Shown here piece after piece: positions 52,097-61,840 of a DNA stretch of 64,000 nt. This DNA comes from Amoebidium appalachense. Its lineage: Eukaryota; Ichthyosporea. Positions within the stretch are counted from its first letter, which is position 1; every line of letters begins with the position of its first letter. The notes below the pieces were generated by a model that searched no databases, was not told where the DNA came from, and saw only the letters and a list, made by a program, of their open reading frames with translations. The stretch is from positions 3,286,001 through 3,350,000 of the forward strand of contig CAVNZM010000016.1 of NCBI GenBank assembly GCA_963693365.1. Direction: 5' to 3'. Made by a program: the position numbers and the translations under genes.

Positions 52097-52725
52097 GAGG
52101 GAGGCCGGGGGTACAAGGCAGGGGGGTCAGTGTGGCGGACGATTGACAGTGTGTGTTTGTGTGTATCGAGAAGCCCGGAGATTGAGTGGGGAGTGGCCGA
52201 AGAGGGGAGGGGGGAGGAGGGTGGGGGGAAGGGGGGGAGGTAGGTTGGGTTTGGAGGGGAAGGGGTTGGGTGTGGAGGAATGAGGTAAGGAAGGATTCAG
52301 GAACCAAAACTTTGAAGGTTTAAACATGTCTATACCCAAACCAAGAAAATATGCACTGTTTGACTGGTTTTGGTCGGAAAACAATAACATACCCAGCACA
52401 ACTGATTTGGCAACATGCAGATGGCAAACAGATGGCAATGTATTACTTGTGTCACTATGCCATGAGGAGAGAGAGGAACCGGGCTACACTAGTTGTGTTA
52501 TCACATTAGTGACGTAATCAGTAGGTTTGAATCATTGAAAATGGGTTGGTGGCGGATCAAGGCTAACAGAGCGTGTATGGGCTGGCGCGAGCTCCCTCCC
52601 TGCCGAAAACATAAGATGAGATAGTGTACAAGAACAAGGGGTGTTTACGTACCCTGTGCCATTGCCATGTTGGCGCTCGCCAGGAACGCAAGGCCCCCGA
52701 GGGAGCCTGTAAATATCCGTGCCAT
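41665..52725 (-). CDS. Predicted secreted modular protein with duplicated N-terminal module and Cna-B/SdrD-B-like domains
   Basis: Thirteen exons: 52725-52653, 51987-51818, 51240-51130, 50859-50487, 49877-49660, 48629-48510, 47951-47579, 47023-46436, 45879-45559, 44492-44223, 43747-43427, 42706-42419, 41738-41665. All introns are GT-AG and every junction keeps frame; the coding length is 3,300 bases (1,099 residues). Residues 1-24 form a signal peptide ending AMAQ. Residues 25-243 and 243-479 are two copies of an unrecognised module. Residues 480-675 hold two Cna-B-like repeats (TTDADGKITITVPPGKYT). Residues 676-782 and 873-979 are SdrD-B-like with a Ca-type loop DKNRDNKVDGGE; 783-872 is another Cna-B repeat; 980-1075 is SdrD-B-like. 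The acidic tail ends DDFGTNY. There is no sortase motif or membrane anchor, so a secreted or extracellular-matrix protein is inferred. The start at 52725 is preferred over an in-frame ATG at 52872 because a TATA-like motif overlaps the latter. Confidence 0.82.
42419..42706 (-). other. Third SdrD-B-like domain exon
   Basis: A 288-base exon encoding KIEGRVFVDSNKNKAFDSGE ... GGFSFPNVPAGTYTIRAD. The same fold signature as the other two but clearly diverged. It is joined in phase to the last exon, which encodes the acidic C terminus. Confidence 0.82.
43427..43747 (-). other. SdrD-B-like domain exon, copy 2
   Basis: Same length (321 bases) and phase as 45559-45879. It encodes the same domain with about a dozen residue changes, so this is a fairly recent exon duplication. 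The exon between them, 44492-44223, likewise duplicates the second half of exon 47023-46436 (YPDGQKPNPP, VAGPNQQYTARPPVQQK), showing that a two-exon unit was copied. Confidence 0.85.
43925..44060. repeat. Dispersed repeat, uninterrupted copy
   Basis: Contains AAGAGGGTTGGAAATATGG, then GAGATAACAA, then ATCAGGGGGGTTCCTATGCC. The same two blocks occur on the minus strand at 58915-58885 and 58440-58403, separated by LINE copy 3. Weaker matches to the motif CTCAGGG.GGGC..AAGTCATC are seen at 44788-44820 and 50179-50228. The family could be SINE-like, but no pol III promoter was identified. Confidence 0.6.
44685..44764. repeat. 80-bp direct repeat, copy 1 (intron 9)
   Basis: Identical by eye to 45121-45200: from TTTGAATGCGGAACACGG to GCAACATAGCC. 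Both copies lie in the intron between the SdrD-B exon and the Cna-B exon, each preceded by a G-run. Confidence 0.9.
45121..45200. repeat. 80-bp direct repeat, copy 2 (intron 9)
   Basis: Second copy of 44685-44764, 436 bases to the right. Probably a local duplication or gene-conversion product. Confidence 0.9.
45559..45879 (-). other. SdrD-B-like domain exon, copy 1
   Basis: A 321-base exon, phase 1 at both ends, encoding GTIQGSVFNDKNRD ... KVDGGEGIANTPITL ... GFYQFSSLPAGTYVV and a Pro-rich end (APPPAPAPTTG). The acidic loop DKNRDNKVDGGE matches the calcium-binding loop of SdrD B repeats. Nearly identical to 43427-43747. Confidence 0.85.
47579..49877 (-). other. Second copy of three-exon N-terminal module
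   Basis: Exons 5-7 (218, 120 and 373 bases) repeat exons 2-4 in order. Conserved landmarks: SDPPQCS against SDPPACS; IHRRRKQEKCRTMSDAFVF against VHRRRYQHACRTMTDEFVY; TFWFEASPAEYITATY. The third exon is exactly 373 bases in both copies. The first exon of this copy is longer at its 5' end by a Pro-rich stretch. Similarity by eye is about two thirds in the third exon, so the duplication is not recent. Confidence 0.8.
49486..49580. repeat. Tandem ~47-bp AT-rich duplication
   Basis: Two copies of ATTTTACACACAATTTTTCA...TATCA(A/T)TTTGTTTTATTCTT in the intron between exons 5 and 6 of the secreted-protein gene. Confidence 0.8.
50232..50332. other. 39-bp perfect inverted repeat in intron 4
   Basis: Left arm 50232-50270 (AACCAAACACCACACCATCG...) and right arm 50294-50332 are exact reverse complements around a 23-base GT-rich loop. 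In the pre-mRNA of the secreted-protein gene it would form a long hairpin between exons 4 and 5. Confidence 0.9.
50487..51987 (-). other. First copy of three-exon N-terminal module
   Basis: Exons 2-4 (170, 111 and 373 bases). Exon 2 has Cys ... GQVMAGTYKSIVSSDPPACS; exon 3 has VHRRRYQHACRTMTDEFVY; exon 4 has TFWFEASPAEYITGFY and IRALRANSTSGI and ends in cysteine. Entry and exit are both phase 1, so the block can be copied without breaking frame. Four or more cysteines suggest disulphides. No domain family recognised. Confidence 0.8.
51750..51813. repeat. GGGAAAATAA minisatellite next to exon 2 donor
   Basis: Five to six units of about 11 bases (GGGAAAATAA with variants GGGAGAATAA, GGGTAAATAA) abut the 5' splice site of intron 2 at 51817. 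On the sense strand this is a T/C-rich tract right after the donor. Confidence 0.85.
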
Positions 52726-53686
52726 GGCAATATGCAAACAGAGACTGACAGAGAGAGAAAAAACTGCTAGGAGCGTAAAAGTAAACAACGAAATGTCGAT
52801 GCCACACTCTGCGAGTGTCTGCCTCACGGGCGAGTGTAAAGGGAAAACTGCCGTTGTTAGCAATATATGCAATTTTTTTTATTTTTTTTTGGCGATGGAA
52901 TTCGCAATACTATTCTCCAGAAAAAACTGCTAAAATGTCCCAAATTACACAGCTGAGTTATCCAAAGAGATGTTAAATATTTACATTGCAAGAGTTGCTT
53001 TGGACTTCTGGCTTGCACTTGAAACGATAAAATCCAGACACCGAAATGTGATAGTTTTATGATATTGTGAAAATGTAGAACAACGGCAAAACTTTCCACA
53101 ATTGGGATAAAACATATGCGACTCCTCGAGTCCTTGGAATTTTTTTATTTTTCGGCACGCGCCTGGTACGGTTTTATTTGCGAAAAACCTGTACGATGCG
53201 GCAGCGGCATGCGCCAGGATCCACTTCACGCAGCTGCGCATGCTATTTTTAAGTAGGGCGAGTCACCGCCAAGTCAGCTTGTGAGGGGGGAGCTGCTTAG
53301 GGTTGGGTATGCCATCGGACAGCCTGAGGGGTTCAAGGTACTGGAGGGGTCCATGCCATGGGAGGTAACCTGGGAGGAGGCCCGGGGGGGAGGGGAGGAG
53401 GGGTGAGGGGAAGGGGGTTGAGGAGAGGACATGCACAGCTATGAGCACTGCACTGAAAATCTCCATATTGGAGTAAAATCATCCCACTTGTCACTGCATT
53501 ATTACCGGGTTACATTTGCCCACAAAGAACGGCAGTTTTTCATCTGCGGATCATCATAGTAAGGCCTTTAGAAAACTCATACCTTGTATGTTGCTGCAGG
53601 CGACAAGTAGCGCTCAGCCACTTACGTAAGCCAGTGGGTACATAGCCTTGGAAACTAGTCAGCACCATCAGCACCACAATCAGCAC
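52726..53686 (-). promoter_or_regulatory. Upstream region of secreted-protein gene
   Basis: No coding frame is supported between the start codon at 52725 and the LINE at 53687. A TATA-like GCATATATTGC on the minus strand near 52860-52870 sits about 140 bases before the ATG and could be the core promoter. The rest is unremarkable mixed-composition DNA. Confidence 0.4.
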
Positions 53687-53753
53687 CATCCACCTCTACT
53701 TAGGCCCCTAGAGGGGCAGCTAGAACCCATCCATGGCTTCTCAGGACGTATCC
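53687..53753 (+). repeat. LINE 5' end, left inverted copy
   Basis: CCATCCACC...TAGGCCCCTAGAGGGGC...GTATCC; contains an internal short palindrome (GCCCCTAGAGGGGC) and the ORF1 start codon. Matches 58155-58221 in reverse with one or two differences. Confidence 0.9.
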
Positions 53754-54877
53754 ATGTTCCCGGACCCTCCTGGGACACCGCCTGGGAGCCGCAAACGTGA
53801 TACACGGGAAGGAAAAATCCCCAGATAAGCGGTTAACGAAACAGAGCCGGGCGGAACAGGTTCCCTTTCCCGAGGTTAAAGCGCCACCGGCCGCGCCGCC
53901 AGCCAGTAGTTTTATTACGAAAGAACAACTGCAGTTGATACCCGAGAAGGCTAGGAAATCTGTGCTCAAACTTATGGCGCATCATGAGCATCTCCGCACC
54001 CAAGTCACCGACTTAACAACCCAAGTAGCCGAGTATAAAGCCAAACAGGACCAAACGGACCTCGTCGTTCAGCAAATGAAGGCGCGCTTACAGCAGCTGG
54101 AAGCTGACCGGGCACCCCCCACTGGCCCTGCCCATGCGGGCCCGGCCTCTGCAGCAAAGGCAGCCCCCGATGGGTTACCCACTCCCCCGGGGTCTCCCAA
54201 GTTCATACCCACGACGAACCCTAAGGTGTACCGCACTACCGTGGACGCCAAGACCGTCTACGTGTCCGAGAAAGTCAAAACGTATGCAGAGTCCGTGGCC
54301 CAGACCCACGGGGCTACCCAGGCTATGGCAGCCCTTGCCGCAGCATCGGCCCTCCACCCAACCCGCCGCCCTCGGGTGGCATCTGACCCTGCACCTGAGG
54401 GTACCGACGAGTCCGAGCTGACCACTGCAGCCTTCACCATGGTGCCGGCCAACATCAGCACCATGCGTGACCGTCTCTACACCCTCGGTGTCCTCAACCG
54501 AATGATTCCCGACATGCCCTTCATTGGCCGTCGCTACACAGTGCTCATCGTGCGTGCCGGCTACCGTGATACCCTCGTAAACATCATCCAACGTGCTACC
54601 GACGCCACCTTTCTCGCAGACTTCGAACCTACGGCTCCCTACAACACCACACTTAACCGTGCTGACGCAGAGGCTGCTGCCCGGGCCTCTTGGCAACGCC
54701 GGGTGCTTGCGCGGGTGGCCAACGCCCACGCCTGGGCTGCCAACAGCCACACTTTACCCGGCACACGACAGCCGGGTCAAAACAGCAGCTGAGGTGCGTG
54801 CGTACTGGGAGGCTGAGCACGTGCAGGTCTTCAGCAAGCCCTACGACCCCACTGCCGCCCCAGCCAACTCCCAGTAA
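53732..54877 (+). pseudogene. LINE copy 2 ORF1 protein
   Basis: Nucleic-acid-binding ORF1 product. The likely start is the ATG at 53732 (MASQDVSMFPDPPGTPPG). A frame change near 53800 leads to a Lys-rich segment, a predicted coiled coil (about 53930-54100, KARKSVLKLMAHHEHL ... VVQQMKARLQQLEAD), a Pro/Ala linker and a C-terminal domain shared with copy 1 (TDESELTTAAF, FIGRRYTVLIV, RADAEAAARASWQRR). A second small deletion near 54744 shifts the end, which otherwise stops at 54877 with TAAPANSQ. No CCHC knuckle was seen. Confidence 0.8.
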
Positions 54878-54879
54878 GC

Positions 54880-57800
54880 ATGCTCTCCTTTCTCTTCTGG
54901 AATGCTCGTAGTCTAAATAAGGGTAAAGCACAGTTTCTTCTTTCGTTATCCCAACAGGAGTTCCCGTTTATTGTTGTCGCAGAAACGTGGTGGCAAGACC
55001 ACGCCACTCCGTCGGTCTCGACGGCTCGTGGGCGAGTCTACTCAGCCCGTGGGCTACAAGCATCACTCCGGCATAGTGTTCATCGCTGCCTCCCACTTTG
55101 TTAACCACTGTTCAGTAATAGCCCGCACCATACACACACTCACTATTTCAGTTTGTGACCATATATGCACGTTGTTTTATTTTCCACCTAGCCTTCCACT
55201 GCTAGCACTTAAACACGAACTTAACACCATTGCCCTACATAACCCCACACTAGTGTTAGGAGACTTTAATAGCCCGTTAGCTACCACACCCCACCCCATA
55301 CACGGCCACCCACAGGCCCTATTTAAAGCCAACCACCCACGCACACCAACTTTTCACACTTTTGTTACAGCGTTACGCCTTACTCTTCCAGCTGTAGTAC
55401 AAGAACACCGCACGGACTGGGGGGCAGCCTCTGGTCCTTGCACTTTACACATACACCACAACCTACACCCACCACCGTCAGACCACCTACCTATAGTTTT
55501 TCGCACTACACTTAGCCTTTCTACGCCGTCACCACAACACACTTACATACTTAACGTACGCGAACTTAAAAGCGAGCGCGGCCAAGCAGACACTCGCTTC
55601 TTTTTTCAGACGGTGCAACCGAGTCTATTGTCGCTTGTGCGTGATGGACGCCAAGCCCCGCTACGAAGCGACCAGACCTTCATCGATAGAGTATGGTCTA
55701 CAGTATGTGGGACGTTGGTGAATGTGCCTGTTTAGGTGCCCAAGTTTACCCACAAGCTCGAACCTACACACACTCGCGGCCCTCGAGCGGAGGCTGCCTT
55801 ACGTAAGCCTCTACCGTATCACATGCTATTGGGTAATATTCGGAAGATTGATCGCGGCGATCATTCGATTCGAATAACGGCCGACCCGTCATCCGACCTG
55901 GAAACTGCAACCGGTTCCTTTTACGGCACCCTTTTACGGCACCCGTAACCCAACCTGTACGGCCACGGATCTGGGGCAGGCGCCCCCTCCTGTTTTTGTT
56001 CCACCCACCGACACACTACCACCCCCACACACGGCGTGGCCAGCGGGGCCGGCTGAGTTTGGGGCTGAACTGGGGGCACACTTTACCCCAGATGCGGTAT
56101 GGCAGTTAGTCTCCCGTTACCCGTCCCGCAAAAAGCGTGTGGGCCGGACGGCATCCCTATGGCACTACTTAAGGTACTCATCCCACCCCGACCCGAGAAA
56201 GACGAAAAGCGTGGCCCGCCGCCACCACTTACATATATTCTTAGTGAATTGTTTAGCTGGTATTCTGATGTCGGCATCGCCCTATCACCCTTACGTCCGT
56301 TTTTCGCCGATTATTCGAAAGTGGCCTTTTACAGGCATTTTCCCGTAACCCCACCCTTAAGCAGGCTTCCCAGCTGAGCCCTCTTCAGGCGGCGTTTCGG
56401 CATCGTCACTCATGTTACGCACAAATCCTCACCCTTCATAATGCAACTAAAAGTGATACCGAGCACCTCGTATTTATCGATTTTAAGAACGCGTACAACA
56501 CGGTCGGCCTCCCTTGCCTGTGGGCCAAGTTGGCCACTCGCGGTGTCCCATTCCAAATGGGTCGGCTACTGGAAGCTATGTTTACGTTTACACGCGGACG
56601 GGCGGTGGTTAATGGGCGGCTATCCCCAGGGTTTACCCGCACGCGCGGGGTACTTCAAGGGCCCCTGCTAAGCCCACTTCTTTTCAACCTGTATATTGAT
56701 GATTTAGCCGACGCTCTTTCTGCGGCACAAATTGACGGGGGGTTGCCATCCCAGGCTCCCCCCGCCCTCTTTTTTGCCAACGATGTTGTGCTTATGTCAT
56801 CCGATCCTATCGAACTACGGCAATATATTCGTGTGGTTGAACATTGGTGCCAGTGCAACGATATGAAGGTTAACGTCAAAAAGTGTGCCCTTTTATCAAA
56901 ATCGATACCGGCATGGGACGACGTTTGTATATTCGGCAGCCCCCTCCCTCGCCCGATCGAATTAAGTATTTGGGGGTTCCGGTGGATGAGTGGGGCATAT
57001 GTTTCAAACGGATGGTCGACCGTCGGGTGGAGTGTGCAGGCAGGTGTCTTCGTTTATTTAGGGATGTGTATCTTGCTAATCTTTCTACTACTGTACACTT
57101 ACACAACCGTCTTAGTATATTTCGCACCTTTATTCGCCGTTTGTCTGAGTACGGGTTGCCTTTATTAGCTATGACACCCCCTGATACCGGTGCAAATGTT
57201 CTCCAATCACTAGATGACTTCCACTACACAACTTGTTGTACGTTTCTTGCTGGCCTTTCCACACCTATTTCTAGACGCCTTTTCGATTCTTTATACGCAC
57301 TCACACCACCATCACAACGCATACACGAATTAGCCCTTAAATTTCACGAGCACATCACCCGCCTATCCGCCATTGCCCCGACCCATCCACTCTTCCGGCT
57401 ACACGCATCCCCGCCGGATTCGCCTCTCTACCTCTTCCCTTCCACATCGTCTCTGCCCATTGTTGAGCGATGTGCGGAGTGGCTGGCGACTCCACCGGAG
57501 GTACGGCGGGACCATAGTGTGACTATGAATAATTTGAAGTCTATGGCTGATAGATACCTTTTTACTTTACGTGTCGAGTCCCTCCCAGTGTTAGGTCAGC
57601 AAAAACACCAACTACTAGTAGCCTATATGATGGATACGGTTAGACAATCTCGCTCGGAGTCCTATATAGATTCGTTTATTCATGATGTTGTGTCGTATAT
57701 ATATGCAAAGATGCTTATGTCTTGGCGTTGTAATCGGTTTTTGGTGTCTCCTGCTCGTATGTGTAATATGTGTGGGGGGCGGTTTACTCGCGGATGCATA

Positions 57801-58007
57801 TCTATCAATATGTGTGACCTGTTAGCTAATGTGGTAGAGCCGGAGGTTATGGGCGGCTTTATGCTCTTTTCTACTTCTCTCCCCCAGTATATCCGTTATA
57901 AAATGACCGTGTTAGATCACCTTATTAATGCTGCACAGTATGATATTGTGATACGGTGTCTTAACTTTCTCTCGGAGCTACCAATGCTAGCTTCTGCTTA
58001 TCCATAA
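54880..58007 (+). pseudogene. LINE copy 2 ORF2: endonuclease and reverse transcriptase
   Basis: Begins with ATG two bases after the ORF1 stop. Endonuclease motifs: WNARSLNKGK, VAETWW, LGDFNSP near 55256, SDHLPIVFRTT near 55480. RT: KACGPDGIPMALLK near 56130, GVLQGPLLSPLLFNLYIDDL near 56650, and the active site reading FAND (about 56776) where copy 1 has FADD. The frame moves at about 55000, 55735, 55930, 56400 and 56950, and a piece between the first and second RT blocks is missing relative to copy 1. A C-terminal segment with CNMCGGRF runs to the stop at 58005-58007 (ELPMLASAYP). Non-functional. Confidence 0.85.
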
Positions 58008-58154
58008 TCTATACTAGGGTTGTTTTATTGCCTACAGTGTACATATGTCACTAGCTGCATTTGATTGGCTGCGCTGGAAAACGCAGTAGGCCGTCAAGTG
58101 AGGCTGGGCCCCTGACGACGTCCGCAGCAATGCAGAGTGCATAAACCCCGACAA

Positions 58155-58221
58155 GGATACGTCCTGAGAAGCCATGGATGGGTTCTAGCTGCCCCTCTAG
58201 GGGCCTAAGTAAGGTGGATGG
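58155..58221 (-). repeat. LINE 5' end, right inverted copy
   Basis: Reverse complement of 53687-53753, joined directly to the 3' UTR of LINE copy 2. It is either the start of another, antisense LINE insertion or part of an aberrant inverted reverse-transcription product. Confidence 0.88.
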
Positions 58222-58529
58222 ATGAACGAGAACACAGCAGAATATAAACACCCTCTTTGTCCTCCTCCCCCCCGCCCCCCCCTCCCCCCCCCCCTCTCTC
58301 CCACATTACCGATGCCAATGACTCTTGACAGGCTGTATACACCACTGCAACCAAAATCATATATGCCAAAAGTCATATCCCCCCCCCCCCCCCCCCCAAT
58401 GCTTATGTGGAGGCATAGGAACCCCCCTGATGGTGGGCTCTGTCTGTCTGTTCAAGTGTCTTCTGCCTGCACGCCTAAATTGTTTGATTTTGGAATTTCC
58501 ACTTTTGTGACGTTTTGTTATTGGTTTAC
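58222..58529. other. C-rich intergenic segment with dispersed-repeat half
   Basis: Two C-rich tracts (58260-58300, 58380-58397), then the minus-strand block AACCCCCCTGATGGTGGGCT that matches the dispersed repeat at 43980. No gene. Confidence 0.5.
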
Positions 58530-58880
58530 ACACTTTTCATTGCGTGGACACTGCCGGAGGCCCAGCCACATTCGACGGCCTACTGCGTTTTCCAGCACAG
58601 CCAATCAAATGCAGCCAGTGACATATGTACATGCTACAATAGGCAACAATGAGCGCCATCGTAGTATATGACACCCCTATTACATATTATGGGTAAGCAG
58701 AGGCTAGCATCGGTAGCTCCGAAAGAAAGTTAAGGCACCGGATCACAATATCATACTGTGCAGCATTATTAAGGTGATCTAGGATAGTCATCTTAAAACG
58801 GATATATTGAGGAAGAGAGGAAGAAAAGAGAATAAAACCGCCAATAACCTCCGGTTCTAATACATTAGCTATTGTCATTG
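58530..58880 (-). mobile_element. LINE copy 3, 3'-end fragment, antisense
   Basis: The minus strand encodes the last ~60 residues of ORF2 (GGFILFSSSLPQYIRFKM ... LPMLASAYP, stop at 58687) and about 155 bases of 3' UTR, with the shared GGAAAACGCAGTAGGCCGTC. It is 5'-truncated, as usual for LINE insertions. It splits a dispersed repeat whose uninterrupted form is at 43925-44060. Confidence 0.88.
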
Positions 58881-59836
58881 CTCCTTGTTGTCTCCTCCAT
58901 ATTTCCAACCCTCTTAACACAAACATCCCCCCCCCCCCCCCCCCCCCCCTTCCCTCGCAGCACGGCACGGGAGTACCCGCTTACCACCACCACCCCTGCA
59001 CCCACCCTCCCAAAACCCACACACCAGTCTGCCTACCCCCCAACCACACTCACGTACACTCACAGTCACATACACCACTAATATTAGCAGTAGACCTAAT
59101 ACTTCGACTTCCATGACCAACACACACACGTATGCACATTCGATCAGAAGAGGCAATGGTTTCTGAGCTCACACACACACATGAACGTCACTACGGAAAA
59201 CATGGTGATGGTGGTGTGGGTGGGTGTGTGTGTGTGTGTGTGCGCGCGCGTATGTGTACGTGTGTTTGTGTGCGCGTGTGTGTGTATGGGGGGGGGGGGG
59301 GGGGGGGGGTTGAGTCCTATGTGTAACCTTGCCAATTGGTGGGTGAGTGTGTGCCACTGGACAGTCGAGTGGTTATGTGTTTGTTTGGTTGTCTGAATAA
59401 CTACATGTCCCTTTATGTGTGGGTCTGGGCTGAGCCTAGGTGGTCCTTAGCTTGGTGGGCCTCTTGTGATGTGTATCGATATCCGGTGGTGGTGGTGGTG
59501 GTGGTGGTGTGGGTAGATATACGTAGGGTGGTATTAGAACCGGCCTTTAGTTGTATCATACGTTGTAGTCGGTTGTTCGGGTGGGTTGGGTTGTTGGGTA
59601 GGTGGTGGCAGGTGGTGCATCTGGCGAACTATTAGAAACCCAGAAATTTAAAGGGATTTAAATTTGTGGTCCCAATCAAATGGTTCAGATTTTTAGAAGG
59701 AAATTAGGGACCCAATCAGCCCATCGGATTTAAGTTTATTCGCTGGATACCCGGACCCGTCCCAGCGTTATCACCATTTGGCCCTACGTGGGGGTTTTAA
59801 TTTTTTATTTTCATTTTTTATTTCTATATCGATTTT

Positions 59837-59935
59837 AATGTGGCTGGGCCTCCGGCAGTGTCCACGCAATAAAAAGTGTGTAAACCCCTATTATTTATTT
59901 ATTTATTTTTATGTTTATTTATTTATTTATTTTTT
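59837..59935 (+). mobile_element. LINE 3' UTR fragment ending in (ATTT)n
   Basis: AATGTGGCTGGGCCTCCGGC and the following CAGTGTCCACGCAAT match the antisense LINE 3' UTR near 58530-58570. The copy continues into AATAAAAAGTGTGTAAACC and a tail of ATTTATTT repeats, indicating that this LINE family ends in a simple repeat rather than plain poly-A. Confidence 0.75.
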
Positions 59936-60099
59936 GGGGGGGAGGGGGGGGGGAGGTTTGTGTGTGTGTGTGTGTGTGTGTGTCCGGTGGGCGGAGGGGT
60001 GGGGGGGTGGGGGTGGGGGGGGTTGTGTGTGTGTGTGGGTGGGTGGGGGGGGGGGGGGGGGGGGGGGTACGTGGGGGTGGGGGGGGGGGGGGGGGGGGG

Positions 60100-60136
<37 letters not shown>

Positions 60137-60148
60137 GGGGGGGGGGGA
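59935..60148 (+). repeat. Extreme G-rich tract
   Basis: About 210 bases that are mostly G with GT-rich islands, including uninterrupted runs of 20 or more G at 60047-60067 and 60103-60135. A strong candidate for G-quadruplex formation, and likely a hard region for replication and sequencing. Confidence 0.9.
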
Positions 60149-60816
60149 TGTGTCAACCCCCACACACCGAGCAATTACACAGTAGTATCATTATTCAGTC
60201 TCGTTTAATTCCAGAACAATACCGCCCGGCCCGCATATGGACCTATTTGCTGATATGCAGCTAAAAATAAAAGAAATATCAAAACTGAGGCATTCGCCAT
60301 TGGAAGATTTGGGTGTGTATGTCTGTGCACGCGCAAAAGTTGTGTGTGCGTGCGTACCTGTGTGTTGCACATAAAGAAGCAGCGTTATATTTCAAGATGG
60401 ATAGACAACAAACATATCCCTCCGGCTTAAAACAGACGAAACGGGGGAAAAGAAAAGAAAAAAGGACCAATGTCGCATAGGCAATATCAGATAGAGGAGA
60501 TGGTGTCATTCGAGAGATATTTCAAGAGCTGCACCACTATAGCTATGCAGCCCTGCACACCAACTATCTAATTCAAATACCCCGGTTTGCATACATATAA
60601 ACTGTATATCACTAGAAAAAATTAAGTCCTACCAGTAATTAGGTCGTACTTTCATTGTCCATATGGGTTCGAACATTCAACTGCAAAACTTCACCTCCCG
60701 TCCCCAGTCGAAAGCATCCGATTATGAAATTCTCAAATATATCCCACAAGTCATATCTTGTCGCAATCCCCACATACTATGTTTCAGTATATCTCCAACA
60801 TATTCAATATCTAACC

Positions 60817-61246
60817 TCAACTTCTGCCGTTGCGTCTCCCCATCAAGTCGTCCTGTGGTCCACAAATAATCGTCAGCAAAAGCACGGTGATACGACTAGC
60901 CCCCCCTCCCCCCCCCCCCCCCCCCGCGCCCCTCCCTCCCCTCTCCCTCTGGAAACACAATTTCCCTTACCCCCCCCCCCCCCCCCCCATCCCCTCCCTC
61001 CTCCCCCCTTTCCTCAACTCCCCCCATCTTTCTGTAAACAAATCCCCCCCCCCCCCTCTCATCCCCGTCCGCCCCTATACACATTACCCTCCCCTCTCCC
61101 CTCCCCCCCTCCCCCCTCCACCACCACCACCACCACCTACTTCCTCCTCCTCCTCCCCCCCCTCCCCCTTCTTCCCCCCTCCCCCCAACACCCCCCTCCC
61201 CCCCTTCCCCAACCGCTCCCCCCTCCCTCCCCCCCCCCCCCCCCCC

Positions 61247-61278
<32 letters not shown>

Positions 61279-61806
61279 ATACACACACATACCGGCTGCT
61301 TAAAGCTGATGCTGTTGCTTCTGAGCACAGACCCCATGCCGGATTGCCGGCCGGCCGGCTGTCCGTTGCCGTGTAGCTGCAGCCCAAACCCATCCACACT
61401 CACATCGGGGTAACTGCCGCCCACAGCACCCTGCAGAGAAAAAAGTGGACGACAGATAGTCAGTGTGTGTGTGTACGTGTCGTATGTGTAAGTGGGGGGG
61501 GCTAAAGTGTGTGTTAGTGCATGTGTGCTTGTGTGTATTCATGTCTGTGTGTGTGTGTGTGTGTGTTTGTGTGTGTGTGTGCGCGTGTGTGTCTGGTGAG
61601 TGTGCAGCTTGTGTGTGTGTCTGTGTTTGCGTGCGTGCATGTGTGTGCCTCGTGTGATGCAGAGACATATCCCAGTATCGAAACGTACCCGTACAGACAC
61701 CCACCCACATCCACAACAACTCAGGCACACAAACACATACACACGTCCTCACCCATGCACCTGCTGCACAAACACACACCCTCCACCCTCCCCCCGCCCC
61801 GCCCCG

Positions 61807-61840
<34 letters not shown>

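Larger units (their letters stand above)
53687..58221 (+). mobile_element. LINE copy 2 (APE-type, two ORFs), near full length, bracketed by inverted 5' ends
   Basis: Plus-strand non-LTR retrotransposon with a 5' end, ORF1, ORF2 (endonuclease, RT, Cys-rich C terminus) and a 3' UTR to about 58150. The first 67 bases (53687-53753), which include the ORF1 start ATGGCTTCTCAGGACG, recur inverted at 58155-58221 right after the 3' UTR. Several frameshifts and a mutated RT active site make it inactive. The two-ORF layout with an apurinic-type endonuclease suggests an L1/Tx1, CR1 or Jockey-type clade; I cannot place it further. Confidence 0.88.
58881..60816. other. Intergenic region with LINE 3' tail and G-rich block
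   Basis: 58885-58915 holds the second half of the split dispersed repeat. C-runs and GT-rich sequence follow. At 59837-59935 another LINE 3' end reads GTGGCTGGGCC...CACGCAATAAAAAGTGTG and finishes in (ATTT)n. At 59935-60148 there is an almost pure G tract with GT islands. An open frame at 59336-59635 (Trp/Val-rich) is GT-repeat-derived in part and not called. The remainder to 60816 is AT-rich without a supported gene. Confidence 0.5.
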
